Assembly: GCA_947561395.2 (NCBI GenBank)
Contig: OX387182.1
Coordinates: 43,517,949 to 43,581,948, forward strand
From: Buxus sempervirens
Lineage: Eukaryota; Streptophyta; Magnoliopsida; Buxales; Buxaceae
Direction: 5' to 3'
Length of the DNA: 64,000 nt
A program made the translations under genes and the position numbers. The stretch's first letter is position 1. Each line of letters starts with the position of its first letter. This document shows positions 11,678 through 23,219 of the stretch, in pieces. Under the pieces are notes generated by a model. That model made no database searches. It had not been told where the DNA came from and worked only from the letters and a program-made list of their open reading frames with translations.

Positions 11678-13920
11678 TGTAACGCCCTAGATCTGAGTCA
11701 CAAGGAAAAAACCGTAACTCGTCTCTAGAGGTTATTATAAATAGCAGGATCGCACTACCAGAGTAAAGAAAATATGAATTCAATATTATTGCGAAACAGA
11801 GTGCGCTACAATAACCCCAAAGTAATAACTCACATGGCCCCATACACAACCCGCAAGTATTGGCTCTCCAAACGTATATGAAAAAAAACAAACAGAAACA
11901 AAAGAATGAGATACGATTATCTTAGCGAGCAGCACATGCATGCACAAATACAATTTACAGTTATAAGATATGAGTCGAATAATCACACGAGTAAGCAGGT
12001 AATAATTCGATGGAACCGACGAAAAGAAAACCCCAATGCTACCACAATCCAATAATGTATCTAAAACCAGATAAACAAAAATCCCACCATGGTCAATGTT
12101 ATGCAATTATTTGATTGGTTAATTAACACGCCAGAGCGACCTCCACACCTTCATGTACACAGTTCCGGCCTACTCAGGGTTTCGGATACTCTGAAATGAC
12201 GGCCTACTCAGGGTTTCGTCATCCAATGCCAGCCTACTCAGGGTTTCGACATTGACAACCAGGCCTACTTAGGGTTTCTGGCTGCTCTACACCGGTCGTG
12301 GCAACACTCCATGGCCATGCCATTACCCCAATAAAACAAATGCATCACATTACTAAGCTTAGACTTTGGATCCAGGACAAGCTAAACCCAAAACCGATAA
12401 ATAACCAAATAACTCCGCAATCAGTAAACCCACATTTATTTCAAAACTGTGTATCCCAATACACTCATCACAAGTTGTTCCAACCAGAACAGTAATTTCC
12501 TCACAAGTGTTTCAACCAGAACAGTAACTCCTCACAAGTGTTCCAACCAGAACATCAACATACACAATTCAAAGGTTTCCAACCTCACAACAACATTTCC
12601 ATGCAATAAAAATATCTTACTCACACCAAGAAAATGACCTTTACAATACATTTCAATTTCAGAACTTGCCAAAAGTAAAACCAGGATTTAATAATTCTCA
12701 ACCAAGTACAGTGTTTAACCGAAGAGAAACTACAATAGAAACTCCTAGTGTTAGGTACCAAACAACACCTACCAATAGCACAAAAATTTCCTTGGAAGCT
12801 TCTAAGAATTCCCAGAATTTACACTTAATATTCTTATAGTGATTGAATAGGAAATATTGTTTCTAAAGTTCTAAACAAATGATTTGTTTAAGTGCTTGTA
12901 CCCTCAGATCATCAAAACCCAGCTTGGTTTAGCCAAACATGCCCTTCGGCAAAATATCGGACCATGCGCTGATCTCCTGCGCTAGGCGCGAGGTCGGCAG
13001 ATAGGTCGCTGGTCAAATTTGGGGTATGCGCCCACTTAAAGTCTAGTGAGCGCGAGCTAAGCGCGAAGTGGGCGTGAGGTTCGCGCGAAATGCGCGCATG
13101 TAAATAGAGTGCGCGCGAACTGAGCGTGAGGTGAGCGGATAGGGAAAATATTCCTTGCGCCCACTACCTGAAGTCGGCGCCAGTCAGCGCCAACTGGGCC
13201 GATAGAAAACTAAAATTTCGAGTCTCTGTTATTTCTAGATCTACAACTCTGGTCGAACTTTTTCGGTCTGTAACAATTTCTTTAGTCTCCATATATCCCC
13301 AGAACACATTCAAATTAGTTTTGGAATTAATCTAAACACTTTTATATTTATCTCTAACAAACCCAGAAAACTCACGCTCGGAACTGTTCTTTTTCTAGAA
13401 ACATATGCATCAAGATTTAAACCCACGATTAATACGAAAACCTGGTTTTAAAACAGTGCCACTCACAGGTATTGACGATCTTCTTCTGCCTTCCAGCCCT
13501 TTTTGATGAAGTCATCTCGAGATCCAAGCCTTTCGGCCGACGCCCTAATTACAGGCAGCAACTCTTCCCCAATCTCCGAATCTCCGAAAATTCTTATATT
13601 AGCTATCTATTTATAGACGTCGCAAGGGTTAACCTAATTTACCCCGGTATTCAATTAACCCTCAGGATTCCCTATCTACCTCTCATTCAAGTACCCGGAT
13701 TATTTATTTGCTAATTCCCTTTTCACTACAATATTTTTAAGTCCGCAATTAATTTTGTAATAGTATTCTACTTATTTTCTTTGCCAACTAATGACCACAA
13801 CTCTTCCGAAATAAAAAAAAACATTTTTTGATCAAACCTAGAAATAAATCTATATGTCCATATATTTTATTTTTATTTATATTTATTATTACTATTTTTT
13901 TCCAAAAACTGGGTTTTGCA
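11678..13920 (-). mobile_element. Solo LTR nested in the minisatellite of the outer LTR
   Basis: Minus orientation: starts TGTAACGCCC at 11678 and ends GGGTTTTGCA at 13920, with perfect 5-bp duplications AATAC on both sides (11673-11677, 13921-13925). Its body resembles the Tekay LTR, including the four-hairpin array at 12163-12291 and a GC-rich block at 12960-13200. No internal coding region. It is the youngest layer of a three-deep nest. Confidence 0.85.
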
Positions 13921-13925
13921 AATAC

Positions 13926-15110
13926 CCAAATAACCTCTTAAGTATACTCAAGATACCTCACTTTTATACTTAAGGTACCCCCATTGTATGCCCAAAATAC
14001 ACCCAAGTATTACCCAAGGTACCCCCAATGTATGCCCAAAGTATACCCAAGTATCAACCAAGGTACCACCCAAGTGATACTTAAGTACCCCCCAATTATA
14101 CCTAAGGTACTTCAGTTGTATCCCTAAGGTACCCTACTTTCATTCCCTAAGGTACCCCTATGTTTGCTTAAGGTATCCTCTTGTGTTTGCCTAAGGTACC
14201 CCACATGAATACCTAAAGTACCCCACTGTTTTGTTTAAGGTACCCTCTTACATTGCCTAAAGTACCCCACTTGAATTACCTAAGGTACCCCATTCGAATA
14301 CCTAAAGTACCCCTTAATTATACCTAAGGTACTTCACTTGTATTGCCTAAGGTATCCCTTTATTTTGACTAAGGTACCCCACTGTTTTACTTAAAGTACC
14401 CCCTTGTTTACCTAAGGTACATCCCCCTTATATAGCTAAGGTACATTCCCTTATACAGCAGAGGTACCTCCTTTATATAACTAAAGTATCTCCAACATAC
14501 CTAAGGTGCATCCCTTATGTTACCTAGGGTATACCCTCCTTGGATTACTTAAAGGTACCCCCCTATATTACTAAGGTACATCCCTTACATTACCTAGGGG
14601 ACACCCCTTGAATTTCCTAGAGGTACTCCACTCATATAAGTAAGGTACCCCCATTGTTTTACCTAGGGTACACCCCCTACATAGCCAAAGTACCCTCTTT
14701 GTCTAACTAAAGTAACCCCTATATAAGTAAGGTAACCCCCCACTGTTTTGCCTAAGGTATAACCCCTTATATAGCTAAGGTACACCCCTTCTTATAACTA
14801 AGGTACACCCTTTCTATAGTTAAGTAACCTCCTCAATATAACTGAGGTACACCCCCTAAGCTTATTCAAAGTTTACCCCTTAGAATGATTAAGGTAAATC
14901 CCTTGAAATATCAATGTACCTCCTCAAATAACCAAAGTACCCCTCATATAACTGAGGTACCCCTTTTGTGTTAACTGAGGTACATCTCCCAAGCATTCCT
15001 AAAGCATGCCTTTGAAGTGGCTAAGGCAAACACACCACTTAACACTAAAGTACCCCACTCAAATAACACTAAGGTACCCCTGGTATGCCTTAGGTACACC
15101 CTAGGATTTA
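13926..15110. repeat. GGTACC minisatellite, main part
   Basis: About 1.2 kb of imperfect tandem units of roughly 22-30 bp with core CCTAAGGTACCCC and a variable AT-rich spacer (TTATATAG, TTGTTT, ATTGAA and similar). About 40 or more units by eye. The core contains the palindrome GGTACC. The array sits in the U3-like part of the outer LTR, just before its TATA box. Confidence 0.8.
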
Positions 15111-16625
15111 GTTGAATAAAAGCTTTGTTTAGGGGCAGATTTGAAAGACCAAAAACTTAGGCATATAAAAGGATGCCCTAATTTCTATTTTAAGTGTTTT
15201 AAGAACACTTCCTCTTGTCTTGATCGTATAAAACAAGAGAGAGTTGTGGGAGCTTGCTTCAAAGCTTCAAGAAGAAGGAGAATAATAGGAGAGCTAAGAG
15301 AGGAGGTTGTTTCTCCATTAACAAGTAAGTAGCAAACCCTTTCAAAATAAAATGAATTACAAAATTCATATTCTCTCTCTAGGGTTTGATTGATTTTGAA
15401 GAAATGATCTTGCATGTTGGTATTTGCTTCTAAAACTTGTAGGTTTTGATTTTATAACACTCATGGTTTGTTTTCCATTGATTATTATGTGTTTGCAACC
15501 TAGATTAATCATACTCCAGATTTTGGTATGAGTTTTGTGTTTGGAATGAAGTTTCATGTGTTAATTTGTGTTCTTGTAGATTTGGGATGATGTATGATCA
15601 TCAAATTTGGGATTGGAAATGTTATGGATGAATTGTAGGAGTTTTCATGTTGAAAATAGACAAAAATGTTTCAAACCTCGACCTGGCGATTAATCCTGAG
15701 AATTGGCGATTAATCCTGAGCCAAACCCCCCAAAAATTAGGTTTCTGTTAAGGACAGGATTAACTCCACGATTAATCGTGGGGTTAATCGCGAGCTTTAT
15801 CGCGCAAACATCAACCCCATCGCGTGCGCGTCAACTAGTGTATAGCCTTAACGCGCGAACGTTAAACCTTACCGCGCGCGCGCTGAACCTGTTTAAGGCA
15901 TGGGCATGCGCACTTCAAACCTGGGCGCGCGAGCATTAAAGCTAATCGCCCCTGGGCGATTAATCCATGGGCTAATTGTGGACCCTGTTTCTTGAGTTGT
16001 TTATCCTTTTTCTCTCCAGCCCTTTCTCAAACAACCCAAGCCTCTTGTATAGCACCCTTATTACATGAAAGACATTTAAGTAAATGTCCTGTGTATTTAT
16101 TGCTCCATTTACTTAAGTTTTTACATATAAATAAGGTTTTACCCCCCATTTGGATCCAATAAAAATACTCCCAAGGCCCAATTCCCAACCAATAAAAAGT
16201 CAACTTTTCAGTTTGTGCCTAAATTTCCAGTTTTCACGATTTTCAAAAATGGCCACTTTTTGAGTTTGATATCCAAACGAGTGATTCAAAAGCCCAGAAA
16301 ATTCTAGATGATTTGTATACCCTCCAATAGACTATAACCAGAATTTGAGCCCCAAACTCCTTGTAGATTTGTCTAGAAAAATTCTACACCGAAAAGTCAA
16401 CGTTTTTAACCAGACTTGAAATATTTTTGAGGTCAAAAACTTTTTGTCTCGGAATCCATTGATTTTTGGTATGGTGACTTATTTGAGATTTTTAAGATCA
16501 ACCCACTCATCCAAAATGTGTTTTGAAGATTTTATGACCTTCGTTTTGATTGGCTTGGATTTATAAAAGTGGTGTCGAAAAACTCTTATATGGCTTGATT
16601 GGCTTTGACCTATGGTTTTATTGGC

Positions 16626-17008
16626 AGTGGATGGGGAATTCCACTTGCCCTTGGCATGAATTGGCAATGGATGGGGAATTCCAATTCCACTTGCCCTTGG
16701 CATGAATTGGTAGTGGATGGGGAATTCCACTTGGCTTTGGTTTAAGCACTGGTTTTACTCTTGGAATTGAATGGTTTGTTTGATTTATGAGTCGTCTAAT
16801 TGGACATTGTTCTTGGTGTGGATCCACAGTGAGTCAAATTAGTGTGTTGGTATTGGCTTGTTGGCTTTAATTGCCTTATCCATATAGCATTCCACTGTGG
16901 GGAATCAGTGAGGCCTTCTCGGGGAACAGAGGGCTGCGGCAACCCCCCGTCGCGGGGAACCGGCGGGAGTCCTTGTGATTCATCGAACAGTGGGTGGGGA
17001 ATCCCACT
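16626..17008 (+). repeat. Array of seven hairpins with constant loop YGGGGAAY and differing stems
   Basis: Loops TGGGGAAT at 16632-16639, about 16672-16679, 16718-16725, 16898-16905 and 16995-17002; loops CGGGGAAC at 16920-16927 and 16953-16960. Flanking arms are AGTGGA with TCCACT (twice), TGGA with TCCA, CACTG with CAGTG, GCCTTCT with AGAGGGC, CCCGTCG with CGGCGGG, and AGTGGG with CCCACT. The arms pair in every case; two contain one G-T that would be a G-U pair in plus-strand RNA. Lies in the LTR at 11211-17854. Function unknown. Confidence 0.75.
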
Positions 17009-18287
17009 TAATCTGGATCCTTGGTTAGGTTGACTACTTGCCAGCCCATACGTGGGTACTTCGCTTGCTGAGATGTCCCTAGCTAAGCTTCTCTCTGTAA
17101 GCCGTGTAGGTGGCAATGGATACTGGTCATTAATCTAATTTATAGACATGCTAATCACAAGTCCTAACAAGACATGTTTGTAGTATTTGAACGTATTTGC
17201 CGATTTGATTTCATGTGTTACCCGATTGAGATATTTAACTTGAAATTACACTTTATATTGTATTGAGATGTTTTGGTTTACATTTGGTAGATTATATTGT
17301 GAATATTATCATGATGTTATAAAATTGCATAAACTGTTTCTATCCATGCATGTTTGTTGCTTACTGGGACTTTAAGTCTCACGTGTGTTTTGTTTTACCG
17401 GATTTGTTTTCAGATCCATTTGGTGAGCCACGTACCAGGGCAGATATAGAGGGTAAGCTTTAGTTTAGGGTAGATGACTACTACCCACAGTAGGATTATT
17501 TTTATGATGTAATTTATCTTGGAAGTTGTAAATGGGATGTAAACATTATTTTTAGACTTATACTCTTGGGAGATATCTTTTGTACATATCTGTATATTTT
17601 GGGGAGATCATGGTGAATGTTTAGTTGCCTTAGTTGTATTTTGTATACACAAATATCATATTTTGGAGATTGTAATACAGGAAATCTTTTGTTGGATGGA
17701 AAATTTTTATTCCATGCTTCTTTAGTCATGCACTCTGATAATTACATTGTAATTGCCCAGGAAATTGTGTTTATCAGGTTCTATTGGGCCCATAAGTAGG
17801 TCTCGGGTACAGGTTGGTGCTGTGATAGGGCAGACCCGGATCTGGGGCGCTACACACTATAATAGGCTTTAAAATAATAAGAAAGGTAGAATGAGAGACT
17901 TACTTATATATATATATATATATAATATTTATACTAATTTTAAAATCGGAAAATTAAATAGAAGAATACCTCTTTAGAATGAAGCTTGAACTTTGTAGTC
18001 GAAGCCTTCAACCTCCAGAGTCCAATTTTCCACTTTTGATGCTTGAACAATTTAAGCAAAATAACTATTTCTTGATAGGCTAGAAAGATTGTAGAAGAGA
18101 TTAAGAGATTGAAGAAGAGATGTGGTTTGGAATGGGAAAGAGTAGGCTTATTTATAGAAAACCAAAAGTGGCTTTTTACCACCTCTACCCTCCAATGTGA
18201 CTGTTATTTGGCAGTTGGAAGGGTAGAAAAGGTCTTTAACAGTCAATTACAACCACACCCCTCCCAATATGGCTGTTATATAGCTAT

Positions 18288-18315
18288 TGGGGGTGGGGGT
18301 GGGGGAGGGGGGGTG
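18288..18315 (+). repeat. G-rich tract
   Basis: Successive runs GGGGGTGGGGGTGGGGGAGG and more, within the right subterminal region of the hAT element. Could form a G-quadruplex. Confidence 0.6.
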
Positions 18316-18503
18316 TAAAAGACACAAAATGGAGGGAATAGAGGGTTAGCCATCGGCGGGCTGGCACGTGGGCGGCCCGCGCCGAAGCAGGCCCGTGCCG
18401 CCTGTGTGCTAGGCATGCCATGGCCCGTGGGGCCGTGCCTAAACGGGCCGCCGGCCCATACCCCCATGCCTGGCACGGCCCGATAAGCACCCCTACCTCC
18501 AAA

Positions 18504-19552
18504 CTTTGATTCTTTTGGATTCTTCCTCCACGAGGCAAAATTTGGATAAAGTTAGTTCTAGGTTCAGGCTTGTGGACCTTGTGCAAAGCTCAAGCCCTGG
18601 TCAAGCTTGTTAAATGCCTTGGCCCGTGAAAGCTCATCTGCAAAGACTCACTTATTTTAAGTAATGATTATTATGGTATATAGAATATAGATACATAATA
18701 CCATATATGAGCAAATCAAGCCTACTAAAGCTTGACTTGGTGCTTTGCTTGTGAGTGTAATTATTTTTGGGATGTCCAATGTAGTCTTCCTTTACAACAG
18801 TAGCAAAATTTAAAGGAAATGTACCTTTCCAAAAACAAGAATAGCAGTTTAGGCCAAAATATTCAAGGGCTTTTGTGAGTTTGCACATTCATATGTTCAT
18901 TTGCTGGTGGTAAGTGGTAAAGAGTATTATTGTTGATTCTCTGTTATTCATTGTTTTTTGGACAATTTGTCCAAGAAATAACATTGATCTTTAGCACTTC
19001 ATATTACAACAATGCATGAAAACCAATCATACGTATAGATAAGAAGGCAAAGCTAATCTAGAAGCAAGTAGTGCACCATTAATAATTCAGAATTAAAGCA
19101 TCTAAACAAGGGTCCAATGAAGACAGTAACCCCAAAAAAAAAAATTGATATCTTATTGCATCCATAAGAGGCATGGTAACAAGTAACAACAACTCACCAA
19201 GGACATCCATTGAAAAATAATCAAAAATGAAACAGCTCGTATAATTTCATCTGTTTATGGGGGCAAATTAAAAAAATAAAAATAAAGAATAGAAGTTCTC
19301 ATACAACATCAGAAGCCTCTGTTAAGCTTTTACACCATGTAACAAAAATTTTAATTCAGCAAGTGCTGAGCTTCTGGCATGAATTGATGGTTGGCTGCAG
19401 GAAGTCATCATTGGTAACCCGTTTAAGAACCTCCAATCCTCATCTTCTTGAACAATAATAACTGTTATTAATCCAATAAAAATGAGATTCAGGTCATCTC
19501 TTTCAGCCATCTTTTAGCCTCCTTTTGTCCTACCATGTTTAAAGAAGCTGCT
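18504..19552. other. Intergenic region and 3' flank of the PPR gene
   Basis: AT-rich, no gene seen. Within 19490-19550 lies a degenerate copy of the end of the PPR coding sequence (see findings). A polyadenylation signal for the PPR gene cannot be fixed by eye. Confidence 0.4.
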
Positions 19553-22177
19553 TCAAATGAATCTGATCGTACGCTCAGTTGGGTAAAACCCTTTCCGAGT
19601 CATCTCCTTCAGCCATATCTTAGCCTCCTCCATTCTACCATGTTTAAAGAAACCATGAACCAAGATGTCATAAGTCCATCGGTTGGGCTCATACCCTTTC
19701 TCCCACATCCTCTTAAACAACTCACAAGCATCATCCATAGAGGTCATGCTTAGCCTTCTCAACATCATGTTGTATGTGAAAGTATCAAGTGGAAAACATT
19801 GTTTGATGATGTGTTCCCAGTTTTCAATATGTTCATTCATTCGAGAGTGACCTGAAAATGCACCAACTAGTTCCACAAGTCTCAAACTGCCAGGTTGAGG
19901 TGCTTCTCTGCAAACATTTCCTGAATGTATCCAAGTTTCATAAAGTTCACGAGTCCTCAGAGAATGCAATAGAAGAATATTACCAATAAAAGGAGAAATA
20001 GGACGGCCAGATTTCTGAAGGTCCTCAATAAGCATTACCACCGTATCATAGTTCTTATTTGCACAAAGTGACTTTAGAAGCTCCTCGTAACATTCAATAC
20101 TTGGAATTAATCCCTTGTCCTTATTCTCCCTCAGAAACTCAAAGGCAAGATCTGGCTTATTGACTCTGGAAAGGCCAACAATCATGTTATTATATAGTTT
20201 TCTCCCTGTTTCCCTTCTCATGGACACATCATTAAAGAAATTTAGAGCATCAGAAATCCGTTGATTTTTTAGATAACTTTGAAGAATCAGAATGTCTGAA
20301 TTCAAATTGGGCTCAATCCCTCTTCTCAACATCAAGTTATATACTTCTATTGACATGTCAGGCCTTTTGGCACGCCCAGCACCTTCGATGAAGCAGTTGT
20401 AAAGCTTACAGTCCGGTTCTTGACGAGACAACATCATTTCCAGCAACTTGAGAAACTGCATTTCTGGATTATTCATATAGAAGAGGCAACGAACAACAGC
20501 ATTGAACAAATTCCTAGTTGGGATGTGACCATTTTCTTGCATTTCAACCAGAAGTCTAGAAGCTAAATCTCCCCTGTTCAACTTGCTAAAGCCATGTATC
20601 AAATCAAAGTAAGCGTACTTTTTTGTGGTTTTATTTAATCTGTTGAGTTCTCTGTGTATCAAGTAACCGTCTTCTACCCTTCTCTCCTCACACAGAGCAG
20701 AGATAAACTTATCATAAATGGCATCACTTGGCATGAAATTCCGATCTAAGGCTGCAATGATGAGCTCCTTCATCTTATCCATCTTCTTCTCCCTACATAA
20801 AGCATCTGCGATAATGGAAAAGGTCTTTTTACCAGGGAAATAACCTCGCTCAATAGAATCTTTCAACACTTGATATGCTTCATCAATACTTCCATCACCA
20901 CAAAGCGTATTAATAAGATAGTTGTAGGCCATGCTATTTGGAGACATCCCAATCTCTTCTCTCAAATTATACAACTCAAGTGCAACGTCAACCATTCCCG
21001 CCTTGCAAAAAAAGCAGAGGGCTGCATTCATGGTGACATCATCAGGAGAAATCCGCCCCTCCTTCATCTCCATCAGCAAATCAAAAACCTCCTCAAGCCT
21101 GTTTTCTCTCAGAAGTCTGCAAATTAAGAAATTATACCGAAACATATTAGGCACATATCCTTCTGATATCTTCTTAATCCGCAGGAACTCCATAGCCTCA
21201 CACAATTTCCCTGATTCAACAAGACATCTAATCCATATACTATATACTAGCTCCATTGCAATCTTTCCAGACTTCCAAGACTCCTCCACCAATTTACCTG
21301 CCATCTCCAATTTGTTCTGTTTGCAAAATGTATCGACAAGACTACGCACGGCATATCCACTCAATGCACCCCTCTTACTCAGCAACTCACGAACGAATTC
21401 TTCCGCATCTTCAATTCGATCCTGCTTACAAAAGCTCTTCACCATTATATTAGAAGTAATCTCACAATCATATCCCCTAAGTGTAATCTGTTTCGAGATT
21501 ACATCCACAGCATCAAAGCAATTCTCCTCAACCAACGCATTCAAAAGCACATGATAAGCCATAACATCCAAATCAAGCCCTAGAAACCGCATTTTGCCGA
21601 ACACTTGGAGTGCCATATCAGGCTTACCGGCGATTGCATAACCCATTACAAGCGTGTCGTAGAATCTGACTCGATGAAAATACCTGTCCTTCAAAAATGT
21701 TTCAAGGAAATCCAACATCAAAGACATTAGCTTTGCTCCAGACAAGATCTTAAAAATTGCATGGAACGTTGCACGGGTGTGATAAAACCCTGGTTGCCGA
21801 CCAGCCCAATCGAAGAACTTCAAACACGACAACACATCTTTGCCGTAATTCAAAACCCCCAAGACGAATTTTTCCGAGAGAGGCAGTCCCAATTGGGAGA
21901 GCGCCTGATCAGCTAATCTTCGGGACACCCCGTCCTCCCCTTTAGGAGCCAAGATCTCGAATATCCGATCGAGGAGGGGATCCTTACTGCTCTTGAACCA
22001 CTCCGTGAAGTATAAAACAACGTTCTTCGACTGCAAATCGCCATCTTCTTTTACTACCGGATTGGAAGGAAAGAATGAATGGGTCGAAGCAGAAAAGGAA
22101 CATGGTATAGGTCTGTAATGGAGCGCAGGAGATAGAAAAACCCTTGCTATTATTAAGGGTTTGCATCTCAGAAACAT
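19553..22177 (-). CDS. Pentatricopeptide repeat (PPR) protein, P class, probably mitochondrial
   Basis: Intact intronless ORF of 874 residues. The N-terminus (MFLRCKPLIIARVFLSPALH) is rich in Arg, Ser and hydrophobic residues with no acidic residue in the first 40, as in organelle-targeting peptides. From about residue 160 to the C-terminus it is a chain of 35-residue PPR units, for example YDTLVMGYAIAGKPDMALQV, YNYLINTLCGDGSIDEAYQV and the last unit YDILVHGFFKHGRMEEAKIW. There is no E, E+ or DYW tail, so it is P class. PPR proteins bind organelle RNA one base per repeat and aid its processing, stability or translation. Length and the N-terminal block VLNYGKDVLSCLKFFDWAGR recall Arabidopsis At1g71210; that orthology is from memory. 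The start is the first ATG of the frame, followed at once by the targeting-like sequence. A LINE begins about 800 bp upstream. Confidence 0.93.
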   Translation of the reverse strand: MFLRCKPLIIARVFLSPALHYRPIPCSFSASTHSFFPSNPVVKEDGDLQSKNVVLYFTEWFKSSKDPLLDRIFEILAPKGEDGVSRRLADQALSQLGLPLSEKFVLGVLNYGKDVLSCLKFFDWAGRQPGFYHTRATFHAIFKILSGAKLMSLMLDFLETFLKDRYFHRVRFYDTLVMGYAIAGKPDMALQVFGKMRFLGLDLDVMAYHVLLNALVEENCFDAVDVISKQITLRGYDCEITSNIMVKSFCKQDRIEDAEEFVRELLSKRGALSGYAVRSLVDTFCKQNKLEMAGKLVEESWKSGKIAMELVYSIWIRCLVESGKLCEAMEFLRIKKISEGYVPNMFRYNFLICRLLRENRLEEVFDLLMEMKEGRISPDDVTMNAALCFFCKAGMVDVALELYNLREEIGMSPNSMAYNYLINTLCGDGSIDEAYQVLKDSIERGYFPGKKTFSIIADALCREKKMDKMKELIIAALDRNFMPSDAIYDKFISALCEERRVEDGYLIHRELNRLNKTTKKYAYFDLIHGFSKLNRGDLASRLLVEMQENGHIPTRNLFNAVVRCLFYMNNPEMQFLKLLEMMLSRQEPDCKLYNCFIEGAGRAKRPDMSIEVYNLMLRRGIEPNLNSDILILQSYLKNQRISDALNFFNDVSMRRETGRKLYNNMIVGLSRVNKPDLAFEFLRENKDKGLIPSIECYEELLKSLCANKNYDTVVMLIEDLQKSGRPISPFIGNILLLHSLRTRELYETWIHSGNVCREAPQPGSLRLVELVGAFSGHSRMNEHIENWEHIIKQCFPLDTFTYNMMLRRLSMTSMDDACELFKRMWEKGYEPNRWTYDILVHGFFKHGRMEEAKIWLKEMTRKGFYPTERTIRFI

Positions 22178-22975
22178 TTCTTTTGCAGAAACCCTATCAT
22201 TTGAGCTAAAAAACCCCTAACTCTGCCATCGAAACTGAGGAACAGAGAGCGTGAATTAGCAAGAGTGAAGAGTGAAACTGAAAAAAGCTTAGTTTGGTAA
22301 CCTGATCAACAGAGTTCCAATAACGAACACTGATAAGATTGAGATTCAAAAGTTATTAACAGATCTTTGAAAAGCTCGTGAAGAACAACAACTCGGATGC
22401 AGTTCTCCGCCAAGATAAAGCCAGCGATTATTATTCAGAAAGTGCAAGAAAAACAAAAAAGGTAAATTATTATTCACATTTCAGATGTAATAGTAAGTTT
22501 TTGTTTCTGTTTTTCATTTTTTTTGTGATAAATTACAAAAACCTCCCCATACACTAATAACACTAGCTTCCGTTCACATTTCTGAAGTATGTAGGTATGT
22601 CCCACTTCATCCCATTAAACCACCATGAAGTCCAAGTCCATGACAGAAATTGTTAACTTTAGAAATTTTAAGCCCATTTGGACAGATTTATCTCCTGTAA
22701 ACATTACAAATTTTTCCTAGACTCTTATCTATACTTCTATCTATATTTACTATATATAATGAGAATAAGTCCCTTGGCAAGCGTACCAACAACTATGCAC
22801 AATTTCCCAAAAAGAAACCCTTACCATTTGTTGCTAAGGTATAATTAATATAGGGTTAAATTCATTAAAACTTTGTCTATTCGTTTAAAATCTAGACAGG
22901 TGAAAAAGTGTTCCCTTATTCTACGTGCACCATGATAGTTATTATAAAGCCAACCTTATGTTTTTGTCTTTTTCC
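22178..22975. other. Upstream region of the PPR gene
   Basis: 22180-22330 is presumably 5' UTR and promoter of the PPR gene. The rest is AT-rich with no gene seen, up to the poly(A) tail of the LINE. Confidence 0.45.
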
Positions 22976-22989
22976 TTTTTTTTTTATAA

Positions 22990-23219
22990 TCAGAAAAACA
23001 ACATTTTTTTAACTTCTTAAGTAGAATCTCCCTCTAGCATCATCTAGAAGGAGAGTTGAAAGAAAAGGAGGAGGTGATTTCATCCAAGTGCAAGAGAAAT
23101 TCTCAATAGCATGACTTGCCAATAAATTTGCAACCATATTGCCTTCTCTGAACGTGTGGGAGAACAATAGATTCTGGAATCTCCGAGATAGCTTCAAAAT
23201 TTGGGATAGAACAGCTTGT
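22990..23219 (-). pseudogene. LINE piece: RNase H C-terminus and 3' end
   Basis: LSQILKLSRRFQNLLFSHTF followed by REGNMVANLLASHA, the usual end of LINE RNase H, stop at 23009. The short 3' UTR runs into the poly(A) tail. Confidence 0.8.

Larger units (their letters stand above)
11211..17854 (+). mobile_element. Solo LTR of a Ty3/Gypsy-type element, with minisatellite and nested LTR
   Basis: Begins TGTAAAACCCCGACCC and ends GGGGCGCTACA; flanked by the perfect 5-bp duplication CACTA (11206-11210 and 17855-17859). No internal coding region. Its ends resemble those of the Tekay LTR at 23225 (TGTAAGACCC, GGGGCGTTACA), so it probably comes from a related chromovirus family. It holds a GGTACC minisatellite (11440-15110, split by the inner LTR), a TATA box at about 15163-15170, a donor-like AAGTAAGTAGCAAACC at about 15325, and a GC-rich block (15680-15960). 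A seven-hairpin array follows (16626-17008), then a pyrimidine stretch ending TTTTCAG near 17413. Without the nested insertion it is about 4.4 kb, long for an LTR. Confidence 0.85.
8415..18495 (-). mobile_element. hAT DNA transposon with nested LTR insertions
   Basis: Termini TAGGGGTGCTTA (8415-8426) and TAAGCACCCCTA (18484-18495) are perfect 12-bp inverted repeats. After one mismatch the pairing continues with CGGGC. They are flanked by 8-bp duplications matching at 7 of 8 positions. The element contains a decayed hAT transposase on the minus strand (8912-10870). Subterminal regions at both ends are GC-rich and CpG-rich (8430-8610, 18350-18480). Without the nested LTR (11211-17854 plus its 5-bp duplication) the transposon is about 3.4 kb, a normal hAT size. 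Its transposase has many breaks, so it is old and cannot be autonomous; the LTRs arrived after it. Confidence 0.85.

Noticed and set aside
12298-12637. ORFs in the LTR at 11678-13920
   Set aside because: They cover the complement of the 30-bp tandem units and hairpin flanks; not genes.
15703-15939. 78-codon ORF in the LTR
   Set aside because: Lies in the GC-rich word block and has no protein likeness.
18109-18586. ORFs across the right end of the hAT element
   Set aside because: Cover the G-rich tract and GC-rich terminal region; composition artefacts.
20870-21945. Plus-strand ORFs up to 207 codons
   Set aside because: Shadows of the PPR gene on the other strand; no independent signal.
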